The notes beneath the pieces were generated by a model. The model did not search any database. It had not been told where the DNA came from and saw only the letters and a list, made by a program, of their open reading frames with translations. This document shows, piece by piece, positions 54,858-64,000 of a DNA stretch of 64,000 nucleotides. Within the stretch, counting starts at the first letter, position 1. Every line of letters starts with the position of its first letter. Made by a program: the position numbers and the translations under genes. Source of the stretch: Tistrella mobilis (GTDB lineage: Bacteria; Pseudomonadota; Alphaproteobacteria; Tistrellales; Tistrellaceae); NCBI RefSeq assembly GCF_041468085.1, contig NZ_CP121017.1, positions 1,405,501-1,469,500 on the forward strand, written 5' to 3'.

Positions 54858-55505
54858 ATGTTCGCGCGGCTCAAGGGCATCGTCGACGAGATCGGTGCCG
54901 ATCATGCGGTGATCGACGTTCATGGCGTCGGCTATCTGGTGCAGGCCTCGCGCCGCACCCTGGGCGCACTGGGCGGTACCGGCGCCGCCGCCACGCTGCA
55001 CGTAGAAACCCATGTGCGCGAGAACGACATTCATCTCTACGGTTTCGTCGACCGGGCGGAGCGCGACTGGTTCCGCCTGCTGGTGACGGTGCAGGGCGTG
55101 GGCGCCAAGGTGGCGCTGGCGGTGCTTTCGGTGCTCGACCCTACCGCGCTGGCCTCGGCGATTGCGGCTCAGGACGCCCGCGCGCCGGCCCGCGCCACCG
55201 GCGTCGGTCCCAAGCTCGCCAAGCGTATCGTGATGGAACTGAAGGACAAGGCGGCGCTGGTCGGCATCGGTGCGGCCGACGTGGCGGTGCTGGCGAAATC
55301 GATCAAGACGCCCGAGGCCATCGCCGCGGTCAGCAAACCGCCCGAGGTCGCGGCCTTCGACGACGCGCTGTCGGCGCTGGTCAATCTGGGGTATCGCGAG
55401 GCGGAGGCGGAGCCGGCGCTGCGCCGGGTGGCGGAAGCTGCGGGTGAGGCGGCGGGCGACGTTCAGATCCTGCTTCGCGGCGCGCTCAAGGAACTGGCGC
55501 GATGA
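54858..55505 (+). CDS. ruvA: Holliday-junction branch-migration protein RuvA
   Basis: This 215-residue protein has the OB-fold '[20 protein letters not shown]', '[20 protein letters not shown]', '[17 protein letters not shown]' (helix-hairpin-helix), '[17 protein letters not shown]' and a C-terminal UBA-like domain ('[20 protein letters not shown]'). It recognises the junction and recruits RuvB. Its stop overlaps the ruvB start (ATGA). Confidence 0.95.
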   Translation: MFARLKGIVDEIGADHAVIDVHGVGYLVQASRRTLGALGGTGAAATLHVETHVRENDIHLYGFVDRAERDWFRLLVTVQGVGAKVALAVLSVLDPTALASAIAAQDARAPARATGVGPKLAKRIVMELKDKAALVGIGAADVAVLAKSIKTPEAIAAVSKPPEVAAFDDALSALVNLGYREAEAEPALRRVAEAAGEAAGDVQILLRGALKELAR

Positions 55506-56563
55506 GCAGCGGCGACGAGCGTCTGGTTCAGCCCGCAGCTCTTGCCGAGGACCGGCAGGATCCGGCGCTGCGGCCGGAACGGCTGGCGGATTTCGTGGGC
55601 CAGCGCCAGGTGTTGGGCAATCTGGCGGTGTTCATCGCCGCCGCGCGTGCGCGCGGCGATGCACTGGACCATGTGCTGCTGCACGGACCTCCGGGCCTGG
55701 GCAAGACCACGCTGGCCCAGATCGTGGCCAAGGAGCTGGGGGTCGGGTTCCGGGCCACCTCGGGGCCGGTGATCGCACGGGCCGGCGATCTGGCAGCGAT
55801 CCTGACCAATCTCAACGAATACGACGTGCTGTTCATCGATGAAATCCACCGCCTCAACCCGGCGGTGGAAGAAATCCTCTATCCGGCGATGGAGGATTTC
55901 CAGCTCGATCTGGTGATCGGCGAGGGGCCGTCGGCGCGCTCGGTGCGGATCGATCTGCCGCGCTTCACCCTGGTGGCGGCCACCACGCGCGCGGGGCTGG
56001 TCACCCGGCCGCTGCGCGAGCGCTTCGGCATCCCGCTCCGGCTGAACTATTACGAGATCGATGAACTGGCCTCGATCGTTCGTCGTGGCGGCCGGCTGCT
56101 GGGCGCACCCTTGACCGAAGAGGGCGCGCTGGAGATTGCCCGACGGTCGCGCGGCACGCCGCGTGTCGCCGGTCGGCTGCTCCGCCGGGTGCGCGACTTC
56201 GCGGCCGTGGCCGAGGCGGCGGCGATCGATGCCGGCGTGGCCGACCGGGCGCTGAACCGGCTGGAGGTCGATGCCCGTGGTCTCGACGCCATGGACCGGC
56301 GCTATCTTGGCTGCATCGCCCGCCATTACGGCGGGGGGCCGGTGGGGGTGGAGACCCTGGCGGCGGCGCTGTCGGAAAGCCGGGATGCGATCGAGGATGT
56401 GATCGAGCCCTTCCTGATCCAGCAGGGTTTCCTGGCCCGCACGCCCCGCGGCCGGGTGCTGACCCGCGGCGGCTGGCAGCATCTGGGGCTGATGCCGCCG
56501 GCCCGCGATGGCGAGGCCGACCTGTTCGCCGGCGCCGAGACCGACCCCGACCCGGATCTTTGA
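55502..56563 (+). CDS. ruvB: Holliday-junction helicase RuvB
   Basis: This 353-residue AAA+ motor has '[19 protein letters not shown]', Walker A '[18 protein letters not shown]', Walker B '[19 protein letters not shown]', and a C-terminal winged helix ('[20 protein letters not shown]'). It drives branch migration with RuvA. It is translationally coupled to ruvA. Confidence 0.96.
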   Translation: MSSGDERLVQPAALAEDRQDPALRPERLADFVGQRQVLGNLAVFIAAARARGDALDHVLLHGPPGLGKTTLAQIVAKELGVGFRATSGPVIARAGDLAAILTNLNEYDVLFIDEIHRLNPAVEEILYPAMEDFQLDLVIGEGPSARSVRIDLPRFTLVAATTRAGLVTRPLRERFGIPLRLNYYEIDELASIVRRGGRLLGAPLTEEGALEIARRSRGTPRVAGRLLRRVRDFAAVAEAAAIDAGVADRALNRLEVDARGLDAMDRRYLGCIARHYGGGPVGVETLAAALSESRDAIEDVIEPFLIQQGFLARTPRGRVLTRGGWQHLGLMPPARDGEADLFAGAETDPDPDL

Positions 56564-56663
56564 ACGCGGCCCCCGCCGGGATATCTTGCGCGACGGTAGT
56601 GTCGATCCGCATAATGCGGCGCACAGGTTGCATTTGAAGGCCGCGAACCCTTTGGAGGATCCC

Positions 56664-57098
56664 ATGGACACCACGCCCGCCGCCGTTCAGCCCGATGTCA
56701 TCCGGGTGCGGGTCTATTGGGAAGATACCGATGCCGCCGGGATCGTCTACTATGCCAACTATTTGAAATTCATGGAGCGGGGCCGCACCGAATGGCTGCG
56801 CCGCCGCGGCATCGATCAGCGGCCGCTGCTGGAGAATGACGGCTTCGGCTTTGCGGTGCGCGAGGTGGCGCTGGACTATCAGGCGCCCGCCCGGCTTGAA
56901 GACCTGTTGACCGTCTCGACCTGGATCACCGGCCGCGGGGCCGCCTGGGTGGAGTTCGAGCAGGTGGTGGCGCGCGGCGATCAGACGCTGGTGCGCGGCC
57001 GGATCAAATGCGTGGCGCTGAACCCGGCGAGCGGCCAGCCACGGCGCCTGCCGAAAGCGCTGATCGCGCTTGCGGATGCGGCGGCCGCCCCGCGTTGA
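56664..57098 (+). CDS. ybgC: YbgC-family acyl-CoA thioesterase
   Basis: This 144-residue hot-dog-fold thioesterase has 'VRVYWEDTDAAGIVYYANYL' with the catalytic Asp and 'FMERGRTEWLRRRGID'. It is normally the first gene of the tol-pal operon and linked to phospholipid metabolism. GGAGGA is at ideal spacing. Here an oppositely oriented amidase separates it from tolQ. Confidence 0.92.
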   Translation: MDTTPAAVQPDVIRVRVYWEDTDAAGIVYYANYLKFMERGRTEWLRRRGIDQRPLLENDGFGFAVREVALDYQAPARLEDLLTVSTWITGRGAAWVEFEQVVARGDQTLVRGRIKCVALNPASGQPRRLPKALIALADAAAAPR

Positions 57099-57136
57099 GC
57101 GGGACGGCCGGACGGGTGTTCCCGGATCGGCTCCGG

Positions 57137-58534
57137 TCAGTCGAAATTCGGCCAGGGGCGCTGCTCGTCGCGCATGCCCTCCCAGGCGGCCGCCATGCGC
57201 AGTACGCCCAGATCGTCGAAGCGCCGGCCGACGATCTGCAGACCGATCGGCAGGCCCTTGGCGTCGTAGCCGCAATTGACCGAGATCGCCGGCTGTTCCG
57301 ACATGTTCCAGACGACGGTGTAGCCGATATGCTCGAACGGCCGCTCGGGATCGTCCAGCGGCGAGGCCTGGTCGGCCGGGTAGGTGACGGTGGGGGCGAC
57401 CGGCGACAGGACGAAATCGTAGCCGCCGCCGTTGAACAGCCGGCCGGCGGCCTTGCGCATCTCGAAGATGCGGTTCAGGCCGCGCACCGCCTGCAGGGCG
57501 CTGCGGGTCTGGCCGCTTTCGGCCCAGGCGCGGATATAGGGCAGGATCTTCGCGCGGGTCGCTTCCGGCAGGCGCTCGACATCATCCCAGGCGCGGACCC
57601 GCCAGAAATCGTCCAGACCGTCGAGCATCTCGCGGGTCAGCACCGCCGGAACCTCTTCGACGACGGCACCCGCCGCCTCGAAGCGCCGTGCGGCTTCCGT
57701 AACCGCCGCCAGCACCTCGGCATTCGGTGCCATACCGGCGCCGATGTCGAGCATCAGCCCGATGCGCAGGCCACGGATCTGAAGCCCGTCCAGGTCCATC
57801 CAGTCGATATCGGCCGGCGGCAGGGCGCTGCCGTCGCGCCAGTCGGCCTTCGACAGCACCGACATGGCGAGCGCAGTATCGGCGACGGTGCGGGTCATGG
57901 GGCCGACCACCCGGCCCAGATAGGCCGGATCGACCGGCACCCGGCCGTTGGTGCCCTTCATGCCGACGATGCCGCACCAGCTGGCCGGCAGGCGGATCGA
58001 GCCGCCGATATCGGTGCCGAGATGGATCGGGCCATAACCGGCCGCGGCCGCGGAACCTGCACCGGCAGAGGAGCCGCCGGGATTGGTGTTGAGGTCCCAG
58101 GGGTTGCGGGCCAGCTTGTGGAAGCTGGACAGGCCGGACGAGAGCATGCCGTAATCGGGCATGGTGGTCTTGGCCAGGATCACGCTGCCGGCCTCGCGCA
58201 GCCGGGCGGCGGCGGGCGCATCGGCGGCGGCCGGGGTCATGTCCGATGCGGCGGTGCCGACAGGCACCGGGCAGCCCTTGGTCGCAATGTTTTCCTTGAT
58301 CGTGACCGGCACGCCGTCGAGCGGGCCCAGCGCCTCGCCCTTCTGCCAGCGGCTGGTGGCCTCGGCGGCGGCGGCGCGCGCGGCCTCGGGGTCGAAGGCC
58401 CAGGTCGCGTTGAGCTTCGGCTCCCACGCCTCGATCCGCGCGATGACGGCTTCGGTCACCTCGGTGGGCGAGGTGTCCCCGGCGGCGTAAAGCCGCCCCA
58501 GCTCAACGGCGGACAGATCGGCGAGCGACGTCAT
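57137..58534 (-). CDS. Amidase-signature family hydrolase
   Basis: This 465-residue enzyme has the Ser-Ser-Lys triad of the amidase signature family: lysine in 'PVTIKENIATKG', serines in 'NTNPGGSSAGAGSAAAAGYG' and 'LGTDIGGSIRLPASWCGIVG'. It hydrolyses an amide; the substrate is unknown. GatA is unlikely, as no gatB/gatC is present. It is the only minus-strand gene in the ruv-tol block and converges on ybgC (38-bp gap). Confidence 0.88.
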   Translation of the reverse strand: MTSLADLSAVELGRLYAAGDTSPTEVTEAVIARIEAWEPKLNATWAFDPEAARAAAAEATSRWQKGEALGPLDGVPVTIKENIATKGCPVPVGTAASDMTPAAADAPAAARLREAGSVILAKTTMPDYGMLSSGLSSFHKLARNPWDLNTNPGGSSAGAGSAAAAGYGPIHLGTDIGGSIRLPASWCGIVGMKGTNGRVPVDPAYLGRVVGPMTRTVADTALAMSVLSKADWRDGSALPPADIDWMDLDGLQIRGLRIGLMLDIGAGMAPNAEVLAAVTEAARRFEAAGAVVEEVPAVLTREMLDGLDDFWRVRAWDDVERLPEATRAKILPYIRAWAESGQTRSALQAVRGLNRIFEMRKAAGRLFNGGGYDFVLSPVAPTVTYPADQASPLDDPERPFEHIGYTVVWNMSEQPAISVNCGYDAKGLPIGLQIVGRRFDDLGVLRMAAAWEGMRDEQRPWPNFD

Positions 58535-59089
58535 GGGTACAGGTGCCTTTCGTATGTGCAGGCCGAAGGCGGGGAGGGGCAGGGATCGGGCTGCATCGGC
58601 CCGGTTTCATCCTGCGGGGGCAGGTATCGGCGGCGGAGACGCGCGGTGCCGGCTGCCCGGTCCGTATGCCTTCGGATCGGACCGGGCCGATTATGGCGTC
58701 CGACGCAGGGCAGGGTCCAGGCAAATGCATTGGCATGTTGTGAATTTCCTCTCGTAAATCTTTGTATAATATTGAGAATATTGCGGTGCGGCACGCGCTC
58801 CCACCGGGGATCTGTTGCGCCGCGATGACATTCGCCACAACGACCGCATCGCCGTCTCACATGGCCCCTTCACAAGTCACGCGGGTTGGCATATCTCGTG
58901 GCCGGCTCACGGCCGGGGACGAGGTGTCCGCACCTCGTCCGACTGTCGGAGCTTCGGCCGGTCCCCCGTGTCAAATTCGTGAAACGGCAGCGGTTTCGGC
59001 CGAACTCTGGTAATCAAACGGGTCGATGAATGAGGGCGGGGCAGCTTCCCGGGCAGTGCCGGGGCCCGTCCGATCCACGGAGGACGTGA
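58535..59089. promoter_or_regulatory. 555-bp promoter/leader region between amidase and tolQ
   Basis: An AT-rich patch (58735-58790) holds a perfect TATAAT at 58765 on plus; TTGTGA lies 21 bp before it, too far for a standard promoter. GCCCGGTCCG (58655) and its complement (58678) form a 10-bp inverted repeat. GGACGAGGTG-TCCG-CACCTCGTCC (58917-58940) is a perfect 10-bp stem with a tetraloop, within the probable tolQ leader. No protein gene is supported. Confidence 0.5.
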
Positions 59090-59824
59090 ATGGAGCAGGA
59101 GGTCGTGAGCCAGGCGGCGCTCGCCGGATCGGTGGCAGCGCACGACATGAGCATTCTCAGCCTGGTTATGAACGCCGACATCATCGTGAAGGCGGTGATG
59201 CTTATGCTCGTCCTGGCCTCCGTCTGGTCCTGGGCGATCATCTTCGACAAGTTCCGGTTGATGGGCCGGCTGAAGCGCCGCGCCGACGACTTCGAGAACC
59301 GGTTCTGGTCGGGCGGGTCCCTTGAAGAACTTTACGACGCCATTTCCGAGCGGGCCGACCATCCGATGGCCCAGGTCTTTGCGGCGGCGATGGGCGAATG
59401 GCGCCGGGCCAAGGCCAAGGGCACCGCGCTCACCGACGCCACGTCGCGTGCCAATCTGCGTCAGCGGATCCAGCAGGTGATGGAGATCGCGCTCAACCGC
59501 GAGATGTCGCTTCTGGAGCGCAATCTGGGCTTCCTGGCAACCGTCGGCTCCACGGCACCCTTCGTCGGACTGTTCGGCACCGTGTGGGGCATCATGAACA
59601 GCTTCACCTCGATCGCGATGACCAAGAACACCACGCTGGCCGTTGTGGCGCCGGGTATCGCCGAGGCCCTGTTCGCGACCGCGATCGGTCTCGTCGCCGC
59701 GATCCCGGCGGTTATCTTCTACAACAAGCTGTCGAGCGATGTCGGCCGCTACGGCGCCCGGCTTGAGAATTTCACGGGCGAGTTCGGCGCACTGATCGCC
59801 CGCCAGATCGAAGACAGGCGCTGA
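59090..59824 (+). CDS. tolQ: Tol-Pal motor protein TolQ
   Basis: This 244-residue inner-membrane protein has one N-terminal helix ('VKAVMLMLVLASVWSWAIIF') and two later helices within 'FLATVGSTAPFVGLFGTVWG' and 'EALFATAIGLVAAIPAVIFY', the TolQ/ExbB/MotA pattern. With TolR it uses the proton gradient to energise TolA during division. GGAGGA precedes the ATG; tolR follows after 3 bp. Confidence 0.95.
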   Translation: MEQEVVSQAALAGSVAAHDMSILSLVMNADIIVKAVMLMLVLASVWSWAIIFDKFRLMGRLKRRADDFENRFWSGGSLEELYDAISERADHPMAQVFAAAMGEWRRAKAKGTALTDATSRANLRQRIQQVMEIALNREMSLLERNLGFLATVGSTAPFVGLFGTVWGIMNSFTSIAMTKNTTLAVVAPGIAEALFATAIGLVAAIPAVIFYNKLSSDVGRYGARLENFTGEFGALIARQIEDRR

Positions 59825-59827
59825 CCC

Positions 59828-60286
<459 letters not shown>

Positions 60287-60401
60287 CGGCCCGCGGGTGC
60301 GGGAACCTTTTCGGCCCCGTGCCGGTTGACACCGGCCGGGATCGTGGCTTCGGGGGAGGGTGCTTCCCCAAGCCGGCATTCCATGGAGCTTCGGACCTGA
60401 G

Positions 60402-61523
60402 GTGAAGCGCGGTCTGACATATTCGCTGGCAGCACATGGCGCCGTTGCGGCGCTGTTGTGGTTCGGCCTGCCGTCGCTCAGCCGACCCTTGCCGCCGGAG
60501 GAACAGACGATCGTGATCGACGTCGTTCCGGTGAGCGAGGTCACGCGGGCATCGCAGCTGCGTCCGAAGCCCGATCCGAAGCCCGAGCCCGAGAAGCAGG
60601 TGGCGCAGGCCAGCCCGCCTCCGCCACCACCGCCTCCGCCACCACCGCCTCCACCTCCACCGCCTCCTCCGCCGCCACCTCCTCCGGCGGCTCCACCGCC
60701 ACCACCTCCTCCTCCACCGCCACCACCTCCTCCTCCACCTCCACCGCCTCCACCTCCACCGCCGCCACCACCTCCACCGCCGCCTCCGGCCCCAAAGCCG
60801 CAGCCGGCACCTCCGCCGCCACCGCCGCCACCGCCGCCGCCACCGCCTCCGCCGCCCAAAAAGCCGGAACCGGAGAAGAAGCCGGAGCCGCCGAAAAAGC
60901 CTGAGCCGGAGAAGAAGCCGGAGCCGGAGAAGAAGCCCGAACCGCCGAAGAAGCCTGAACCGGAGAAGAAGCCCGAGCCCGAGAAGAAGCCCGAACCACC
61001 CAAGCCAGCGCCGAAAAAGCCGGAACCGGAGAAGAAACCGGAACCGGAAAAGAAGCCGGAGCCGGATGATCCTCTGGCCTCGCTGCGTAAGAGCCTGGAT
61101 CAGCTCAAATCGCAGACGAAGGAGGACGCCCCCCGCGAACAGCAGGTCGCGCGGTCCAATCAGCCGCAGGCGCCCGTGATGCAGCGCAATGCCCAGCAGA
61201 CCGATCAGGTATCGGTCAGCGACATCGCCTTCATCCGGAGCCAGATCGAGCGACGCTGGTCGGTGCCGGTCGGCGCGCCGGAGGCGGAGAATCTCGTGGT
61301 CGAGGTTCGCATCCGCCTGGCGCCCGATGGTACGGTGCTGTCTGCCGACGTGGTCGACCGCGCGCGGATGTCGCGGCCGGGCGAAGAGGCATATCGCGTG
61401 GCCGCGGAAAGCGCGGTCCGTGCCGTGCGTGCCGCAAGTCCGCTGGAGTTGCCGGCAGGCAAATACGAGCAGCTCAAGGACATTGTCCTGGCGTTCAACC
61501 CGAAGAACATGGTGGGCCGATGA
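60402..61523 (+). CDS. tolA: TolA with very long polyproline linker
   Basis: This 373-residue protein spans the periplasm between TolQR and outer-membrane Pal. It has one N-terminal helix ('[17 protein letters not shown]'), proline runs of 24, 32 and 16 at residues about 72-95, 98-129 and 137-152, about 75 residues of KPEPEKK-type repeats, and a TolA/TonB-type C-terminal domain ('[20 protein letters not shown]', '[19 protein letters not shown]'). GTG at 60402 is chosen because the protein then starts just before the helix. Its stop overlaps tolB (ATGA). Typical TolA has an Ala/Lys helix instead of polyproline. Confidence 0.9.
   Translation: MKRGLTYSLAAHGAVAALLWFGLPSLSRPLPPEEQTIVIDVVPVSEVTRASQLRPKPDPKPEPEKQVAQASPPPPPPPPPPPPPPPPPPPPPPPPAAPPPPPPPPPPPPPPPPPPPPPPPPPPPPPPPPAPKPQPAPPPPPPPPPPPPPPPPKKPEPEKKPEPPKKPEPEKKPEPEKKPEPPKKPEPEKKPEPEKKPEPPKPAPKKPEPEKKPEPEKKPEPDDPLASLRKSLDQLKSQTKEDAPREQQVARSNQPQAPVMQRNAQQTDQVSVSDIAFIRSQIERRWSVPVGAPEAENLVVEVRIRLAPDGTVLSADVVDRARMSRPGEEAYRVAAESAVRAVRAASPLELPAGKYEQLKDIVLAFNPKNMVGR
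60615..60857 (+). repeat. CCN (proline-codon) low-complexity tract in tolA
   Basis: About 240 bases consist almost entirely of CCT, CCA and CCG codons, with short irregular sub-repeats such as CCACCGCCT. The synonymous mixture means it is not a pure microsatellite, yet sub-repeats could still slip. The opposite strand is purine-rich with many GG steps. Confidence 0.9.
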
Positions 61524-62899
61524 CAGACACGATCCGTTCCGCAACCGCCGGTCAGGCGCCGCGTCAGAAGATGCGGCCGGTCCTGCGGGCCTTCGCGGTT
61601 GCGGCAGTCGGGCTGGTCGTGGGGCTGGGCGGGGCGGGATTGCCCCAGCCGGCCTCGGCGCAGGTACGCATCGACATCACCCGTGGCGTGGTGGAGCCGA
61701 TGCCGATCGCGATCAGTCCGTTCCTTGCGGTCGATCCCTCGGCAGCACCCTTCGACGCCGACATTCCGGGCGTGGTGGCGAACGATCTCGCAAGCTCCGG
61801 CCTGTTCCGGCCGATCGACCGCGGCGCCTTCCTGCAGGGCCCGGCCGAGATGAACCCGATGCCGGATTTCGCCGACTGGCGGCAGATCAACGCCCAGGCG
61901 CTGGTCACCGGCCAGGTGCGGCGCGAAGGCGACCAGATCGCCGTCGAATTCCGGCTGTGGGACGTGTTCGGCCAGACCCAGATGGCGGGCGTGGTCTATC
62001 GCGTCGACCCCAAGCTCTGGCGCCGTGTCGCCCATATGATCGCCGATCAGATCTACGAGCGGATCACCGGCGAGGGCGGCTATTTCGATACCCAGATCGT
62101 CTATGTCGCGGAAAGCGGCCCGGCCAACAAGCGGGTCAAGCGGCTGGCGATCATGGATCAGGATGGCGCCAACCACCGTTTTCTCTCTGACGGTGCGGAT
62201 CAGGTCCTGACGCCGCGTTTCTCGCCGAACTCGCGTGAGATCACCTATATGGCCTTCCGGGGTCGTCAGGCGCGGGTGTTCATCTACGACCTGGATACCG
62301 GCCGTCAGCGGGTGCTGGGCGATTTCCCGGGCATGACCTTTGCCCCGCGCTTCACCCCCGACGGGCGCAGCGTGGTGATGTCGATGGCGCGCGATGGCGT
62401 GACCTCGATCTATCGTCTCGACACCAATGGCGGGTCGGTGCAGCGGCTGACCTCGTCGCAGGCGATCGACACCTCGCCCTCGATGTCGCCCGACGGGCGC
62501 CGGATGACGTTCAATTCCGACCGCTCCGGCGGTCAGCAGATCTACGTGTCCGGTGCCGACGGCTCGGGTGCCCAGCGCATCAGCTTCGGCAACGGCACCT
62601 ATGCAACGCCGGTCTGGTCGCCCCGCGGCGATCTGATCGCGTTCACCAAGATGAACCGCGGACGGTTCTACATCGGGGTGATGCGCCCCGATGGCAGCGA
62701 CGAGAGGTTGCTGACGGACGGCTATCTGGTTGAGGGCCCGACCTGGGCGCCCAATGGCCGTGTCCTCGCCTTCTTCCGTCAAGACCGTCCTGGCGGACCG
62801 ACCAGACTGTATTCGATTGATATCACGGGATATAACGAGCGGTTGATCGTCACTCCCGGCGAGGCATCGGATCCGGCGTGGTCGGCCTTGATTCGATGA
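61520..62899 (+). CDS. tolB: Tol-Pal periplasmic beta-propeller protein TolB
   Basis: This 459-residue protein has an N-terminal signal ('[19 protein letters not shown]', cut near 'ASA'), a TolB N-domain ('[14 protein letters not shown]', '[11 protein letters not shown]') and a six-blade propeller with repeated '[16 protein letters not shown]', '[15 protein letters not shown]', '[16 protein letters not shown]' blades. It binds Pal. It is translationally coupled to tolA. Confidence 0.96.
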   Translation: MTDTIRSATAGQAPRQKMRPVLRAFAVAAVGLVVGLGGAGLPQPASAQVRIDITRGVVEPMPIAISPFLAVDPSAAPFDADIPGVVANDLASSGLFRPIDRGAFLQGPAEMNPMPDFADWRQINAQALVTGQVRREGDQIAVEFRLWDVFGQTQMAGVVYRVDPKLWRRVAHMIADQIYERITGEGGYFDTQIVYVAESGPANKRVKRLAIMDQDGANHRFLSDGADQVLTPRFSPNSREITYMAFRGRQARVFIYDLDTGRQRVLGDFPGMTFAPRFTPDGRSVVMSMARDGVTSIYRLDTNGGSVQRLTSSQAIDTSPSMSPDGRRMTFNSDRSGGQQIYVSGADGSGAQRISFGNGTYATPVWSPRGDLIAFTKMNRGRFYIGVMRPDGSDERLLTDGYLVEGPTWAPNGRVLAFFRQDRPGGPTRLYSIDITGYNERLIVTPGEASDPAWSALIR

Positions 62900-62969
62900 G
62901 GTCAATAGTTATACTTTGACCTGTCGTGTGCCTGGCGACCGGGTAGGTCATGACCCTCGCGTGACCTAC
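62899..62969. promoter_or_regulatory. Cluster of GGTCA/TGACC half-sites between tolB and pal
   Basis: Five half-sites in 70 bp form two inverted repeats: AGGTCAA (62899) with TTGACCT (62916), and GTAGGTCA (62943) with TGACCTAC (62962), the latter enclosing a contiguous GGTCATGACC palindrome (62946-62955). The first starts within the tolB stop codon. They could be operators or overlapping RNA hairpins ahead of pal. Confidence 0.5.
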
Positions 62970-63052
62970 GCTGGCGATTGGAGCGAACGCCGGCCAGGAC
63001 TACCTCTCCGCTTTCCGGTGCTCCGACATGTCTCGGATACCTTAGGTAGAAA

Positions 63053-63568
63053 ATGCGCACCAAGATCCTCACTGCTGTCGCCGCCCTGGCCTTCATGGCC
63101 GCCTGCTCGTCCGCGCCGGAAGATACCGGTTCGACCGGCGCCTCGGGCGGGGCCTCGTCGTCGTCGTCCTATGGCTCGGGCCAGGGCACCGTTTCCACCG
63201 GCGCGCAGCCCGGCAGCTGGGAATACGTCCAGCAGACCGCCGGCGACCGCGTGTTCTTCGAGCTGGACAGCTCGTCGCTGACCGCCGAGGGTCGCCAGAC
63301 CCTGTCGGTTCAGGCCGATTTCCTCCGCGCCAACCCCGCGCAGCGGGTTGTGATCGAGGGGCATGCCGACGAGCGCGGCACCCGCGAGTACAACCTGGCC
63401 CTCGGTGACCGTCGCGCCACCGCTGCCAAGAACTATCTCGTCGCGCTCGGCATCTCGCCGGACCGCCTTGAGACCATCTCCTACGGCAAGGAGCGCCCGG
63501 CCGTCCTCGGTTCCGACGAGGCCGCCTGGGCGCAGAACCGTCGCGCCGTGACCGTGCTGGTCAACTGA
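63053..63568 (+). CDS. pal: Peptidoglycan-associated lipoprotein Pal
   Basis: This 171-residue lipoprotein has a signal with lipobox ('ALAFMAAC', cysteine 17), a Ser/Gly-rich linker, then an OmpA-type domain ('RVFFELDSSSLTAEGRQTLS', 'VVIEGHADERGTREYNLALG', 'RRATAAKNYLVALGI'). It anchors the outer membrane to peptidoglycan and is the target of TolB/TolA. GGTAG lies upstream of the ATG. Confidence 0.96.
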   Translation: MRTKILTAVAALAFMAACSSAPEDTGSTGASGGASSSSSYGSGQGTVSTGAQPGSWEYVQQTAGDRVFFELDSSSLTAEGRQTLSVQADFLRANPAQRVVIEGHADERGTREYNLALGDRRATAAKNYLVALGISPDRLETISYGKERPAVLGSDEAAWAQNRRAVTVLVN

Positions 63569-63574
63569 CGACGG

Positions 63575-63615
63575 TATCCTGCCCGGCCGGATCCTGCCCG
63601 GCCGTATCCTGAGGG
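63575..63615. repeat. 15-bp tandem repeat after pal
   Basis: TATCCTGCCCGGCCG (63575) is followed by GATCCTGCCCGGCCG (63590) and a partial third unit TATCCTG (63605). It lies just after the pal stop. The remaining gap to 63842 shows no supported gene. Confidence 0.7.
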
Positions 63616-63841
63616 TCTGCTCTGACCTCGATCGGCGGCCGGTGTTTCCCGCATCCAACGGGGAGCACCGGCCGTCGGCCGTTCTGCGGGTGGGCCACGC
63701 TGCGAACCGGTCTCTCTCTGAGGTGTCGGTCTTTCTGCCGCCCCATGGCCTGGGCTATAAGGGACGAGGCGTGGCGCCTGCGTCCTGCATCGTTCGTGTT
63801 CCGCCCTTCGTCTTCCTCTCCCCATCGAGGCATCGACCACC

Positions 63842-64000
63842 ATGTCTGTTTCCGTGACCCGGCCCCGCCCGTCCGGCCTCAAGCGCCGCCTGGTCGGCGG
63901 TACCGCCCTGGTGATGACCACCCTGGCCCTTCTGGTGGTCGAACAGCCCGATGCCAGCGCCCAGCAGCAGGTGCAGGGTGGTCTTGCCCCCGCCGCCCTC
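63842..64000 (+). CDS. cpoB: CpoB/YbgF, N-terminal part (runs off right edge)
   Basis: Fifty-three codons are visible from ATG at 63842. They encode a basic N-terminus, a hydrophobic stretch ('LVGGTALVMTTLALLVVEQP') and a likely signal-peptidase site after 'DASA' followed by Gln-rich sequence, as in CpoB. CpoB normally follows pal and coordinates outer-membrane constriction with peptidoglycan synthesis. The call rests mostly on position. Confidence 0.72.
   Translation, partial: MSVSVTRPRPSGLKRRLVGGTALVMTTLALLVVEQPDASAQQQVQGGLAPAAL

Noticed and set aside
57137-58534. GatA subunit of the tRNA amidotransferase
   Set aside because: The amidase signature is shared, but gatB and gatC are absent and the C-terminal half does not show GatA-specific features I would expect.
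62899-62922. RutR box in the tolB-pal gap
   Set aside because: The half-sites are AGGTCAA...TTGACCT, the opposite arrangement with a 10-bp spacer; the RutR box is TTGACCA-2-TGGTCAA.

Overview
The window reads as chromosome of a GC-rich alphaproteobacterium. Supporting markers are a TrcR (DUF1013) cell-cycle regulator, a ZauP-like gene before zapA, a cysteine-free L31 and a complete ruvCAB/ybgC/tolQRAB/pal/cpoB block. The gene mix would suit a Rhodospirillales or Tistrella-like organism, but the sequence alone does not fix the genus. Coding density is high. I see no tRNA, rRNA, CRISPR array or insertion sequence.

Layout. 1-987 is the start of a phage-type tail-spike gene running off the left edge; it is the only phage-like gene seen. 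1.1-7.7 kb holds ubiX, a YdcH-like peptide, two AMP-forming acyl-CoA synthetases and an MFS transporter. 7.8-11.3 kb is a translationally coupled pair: a RecD-like helicase and a TPR protein with a cold-shock-like C-terminus. This is the least ordinary protein module here. 11.4-18.6 kb has trcR, a quinone reductase, two divergent paralogous MBL-fold hydrolases, an exported cyclase-family protein, 3-hydroxybutyrate dehydrogenase and an alpha/beta hydrolase. 18.7-25.3 kb is a BMP-type nucleoside ABC transporter operon ending in rutR, divergent from a 2OG-Fe(II) oxygenase, with a RutR-like operator between them. 25.4-31 kb has a PepSY membrane protein, two small proteins and a glycine-betaine ABC transporter (proV-proW-proX order). 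31.6-36.8 kb has hsp20, rpmE, a MotA/MotB-like pair with an OmpA-like protein, and an inositol monophosphatase. 37-44.4 kb is efp, thiE and the carbon-core cluster tkt-gap-pgk-orf-fba.

44.8-50.3 kb is an aspartate/asparagine module: AGCS symporter and aspA on plus, racemase and asparaginase on minus, and an XRE regulator. A 12-base sequence shared by the two promoter regions suggests one regulator for both transcripts. 50.6-53.3 kb is zauP-zapA, a probable 6S RNA, 5-formyltetrahydrofolate cyclo-ligase and a YmdB-type phosphodiesterase. 53.5-64 kb is yebC-ruvC-ruvA-ruvB-ybgC, an oppositely oriented amidase, then tolQ-tolR-tolA-tolB-pal and the start of cpoB.

Several intergenic regions carry structure: a two-copy structured repeat (25301 and 53428), a 44-bp perfect palindrome (53384), a 17-bp tandem repeat at the hsp20 stop, a cluster of GGTCA/TGACC half-sites between tolB and pal, and many hairpin terminators.
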